This document shows positions 62,326 through 64,000 of a DNA stretch of 64,000 bases, piece by piece. The stretch is from positions 1 to 64,000 of the forward strand of contig JAXRKP010001005.1 in assembly GCA_037039925.1 (NCBI GenBank), given 5' to 3'. The stretch is from Doris montereyensis. Taxonomy: Eukaryota > Mollusca > Gastropoda > Nudibranchia > Dorididae. Under the pieces are notes generated by a model. It had not been told where the DNA came from, did no database searches, and was given only the letters and a program-made list of their open reading frames with translations. Position numbers and translations under genes: made by a program. Position 1 is the stretch's first letter. Every line of letters starts with the position of its first letter.

Positions 62326-62384
62326 GCAACTGGTCCCGTGGCGTCCCTTTTTCATCACAATGCAGCATAATGAGACGGTTAATG
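62326..62384 (+). CDS. TRAM1: TRAM1 exon 2 (lumenal loop start), frame broken
   Basis: Acceptor TTGCTCTGCAG|GCA, donor GTTAATG|GTATGT. Reads ATGPVASLF, then ITMQHNETVN in a shifted frame, matching human ITAKASIIFVTLQYNVT. One extra T in the T5 run 62348-62352 accounts for the shift and for the length of 59 rather than 58. NET is a potential N-glycosylation site. Confidence 0.88.
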
Positions 62385-63294
62385 GTATGTCAATAGTTTT
62401 ATTAGAAAGTCACTGTTTCGTTATTTCAACCCCTCAAACATATATCTACATACTAATAATAGTTGTTATAAATAATATGGAGACATCTTTTATGATATTA
62501 GAAACAATTGATATGAATGGCTGGCCGACCATTTGGTTAGAGCAAACCTCAGATGAGGATTCCTTTTTACTTCCCACAACTTTTTTGATCCTGTGGTCAT
62601 TAAAAAGATAGTGATTACAGTGTAGTGCACACCTCAATTAGATACACACACTTTGTAGATGAATGAAGTGGAATTTTAGACCATTTTTGTAATGGTCCCA
62701 ACAAGAGTGTGTATGCAATTTTTTAAATGAGCCAATACAATCTTTAACAAGAGTGCAAAATGTACTGAGGTAAGGCCTCCTATTATCTGTCACTGTCTTA
62801 AAAGGAAATTAACACAAAATTCAACCTGTTGCTATAATTTAAAAAATCCATCATGGATCCAATCTCTATTCAGACACAGTTTTTTGTACACTTAGAAATT
62901 CAGACCCATTTGAACATAAAAATCCATAAAAGATCTTGGTAGATTGTGTTGTGACCTTACCCCAACAAAATATACTCTGTTGTTTTGGCAAAAATTGGCT
63001 CATTTCATGGATTGAATTTAAGAAGGGGCCAGCAGTGCAATTTTCAAATTAAACCAAGATTTTTTTAGAATTTTCAGGAATGATTTGTTTGGATATTTTG
63101 CTTTCTTACATTTTGGCAGTAACTTCTAAAGTTGTTTTCAAATTCATAGAAACAGCATATATTTTTTTATATGTAAACAGTAGTCTGCTTCTCAGGATAT
63201 TATGTTATACATGTTCTGCACTCTAAGAATGGCATATGATCAATTTCTGAAGTTTTATGAAAATAATTGCTTTCGGTTTCACTATGTTTGTCAG
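62385..63294 (+). other. TRAM1 intron 2
   Basis: No exon or repeat recognised. The 115-codon frame 62264-62611 overlaps exon 2 in a shifted frame and is not a gene. Confidence 0.65.
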
Positions 63295-63413
63295 ACACAT
63301 CTGGACAGGAGGACATTGTTTACACCAGTGGTAACAAAGATTTGCTGACTATCAGTTTCTACTCTCTCATTTGCATTGTGGTCCACGCTGTCATTCAGGA
63401 ATATGTTTTGGAT
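63295..63413 (+). CDS. TRAM1: TRAM1 exon 3 (second membrane segment)
   Basis: Acceptor CTATGTTTGTCAG|ACA, donor TTGGAT|GTAAGT. With the leftover G it encodes DTSGQEDIVYTSGNKDLLTI, then SFYSLICIVVHAVIQEYVLD. Human: IKDLATVFFYMLVAIIIHAV and IQEYMLD. Membrane segment around SFYSLICIVVHAVI. Confidence 0.95.
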
Positions 63414-63940
63414 GTAAGTATGACCAAAGTAGCTAAAGACATTTTGTTTTGTCTATATTTTTTACAATTAAAAGACATGCACACTGTTATAAAGATGTAA
63501 GCATAGTTGCTTCTGTGAATAATTTTGGTAAGAATTTGAAAGACAAAAGATTGAAGCACAACTGAAAACTAGTCAAAAGAACTTTAGGTTTTATTTGATT
63601 GTCCGAAGTTTGAACTCTGACAATGTTCTGAAGATGATTACTTCCCTCAGCTGGCATCAAGAAATTTTAAATGAAACTTGAAAATTGTTTTGTAAACAGC
63701 TCTTAACATTTTCACTGTTTTTATGAATTTATCAATAATTGACACTCTGAGCTCTTATATTCAAAGGGTGTCTCAAGATTAAGGGATTTCCTCAAAACTA
63801 TTTGTTGTAAGTGGTAATTATCTTATTGTTACCTTTTTGGGCATAAAATATCAGTTGACCGTTTCATTTTGTTCCGCTGATGTAAGACTTGTTGCAGCTT
63901 TTAACTTTTTTCCTCTTTTCTCAAACTTTTTATCTCACAG
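63414..63940 (+). other. TRAM1 intron 3
   Basis: Bounded by GTAAGT and TATCTCACAG. No other feature seen. Confidence 0.8.
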
Positions 63941-64000
63941 AAACTGAATCGGAAAATGCATCTGTCCAAAATCAAGCATAGCAAGTTCAATGAATCAGGA
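63941..64000 (+). CDS. TRAM1: TRAM1 exon 4, cut by the window edge
   Basis: Acceptor TTTTATCTCACAG|AAA, phase 0. Encodes [20 protein letters not shown], matching human [20 protein letters not shown] almost exactly. The rest of the gene, including the TLC domain, lies beyond the window. Confidence 0.95.

Overview
The window is nuclear DNA from an invertebrate animal. The evidence is multi-exon genes with GT-AG introns, tRNA-derived SINEs, several decayed non-LTR retrotransposons, TA-flanked MITEs and many minisatellites. A mollusc, perhaps a gastropod, is my best guess from the style of the repeats and genes, but nothing in the sequence proves it. I see no bacterial, organellar or viral genes.

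Three protein genes can be recognised. (1) A BAG3-like co-chaperone lies on the + strand (coding exons near 7726-7896, 10744-10806 and 11611-12794): WW domain, IPV-type motifs, SP-rich linker, BAG domain. (2) A ZMYND8 (RACK7/PRKCBP1-like) chromatin reader lies on the - strand, with 28 supported exons from 55181 down to the stop at 19041 and a possible leader exon at 58484-58600. It has PHD, bromodomain, PWWP, a very large disordered exon, a coiled coil, a MYND finger and a Gln/Ser-rich tail. (3) The 5' part of TRAM1, an ER translocon-associated membrane protein, lies on the + strand from 59614 and runs off the right edge. BAG3 and ZMYND8 converge tail to tail about 6 kb apart. ZMYND8 and TRAM1 are head to head around a GC-richer, CCAAT-containing stretch near 58.6 kb.

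Layout: 1-7.4 kb is gene-poor and dominated by two minisatellite families in a nested A-B-B'-A order, followed by a LINE remnant with a (GAT)n tail. 7.4-13.4 kb is BAG3, with a TIR element in intron 1. 13.4-19 kb is intergenic and holds SINEs and a MITE. 19-55 kb is ZMYND8, whose introns carry six minisatellites (28-68 bp units), SINEs, MITEs and LINE fragments. 55-59.6 kb is the ZMYND8 leader region and shared upstream region. 59.6-64 kb is TRAM1, whose first intron holds a 1.5-kb TIR-bounded element.

A striking property of the window is that conserved domains in all three genes switch reading frame inside exons, usually at short homopolymers, while splice sites remain intact. This looks like uncorrected assembly indels rather than gene decay, and it will have broken automated gene models. 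The most testable biological idea is a ZMYND8 exon (25498-25671) lying between two arms of a long inverted repeat, a layout that favours back-splicing or RNA editing. The roughly 1080-residue disordered exon with seven tandem 18-residue repeats, and the extra IPV-type motif in BAG3, also deserve attention.
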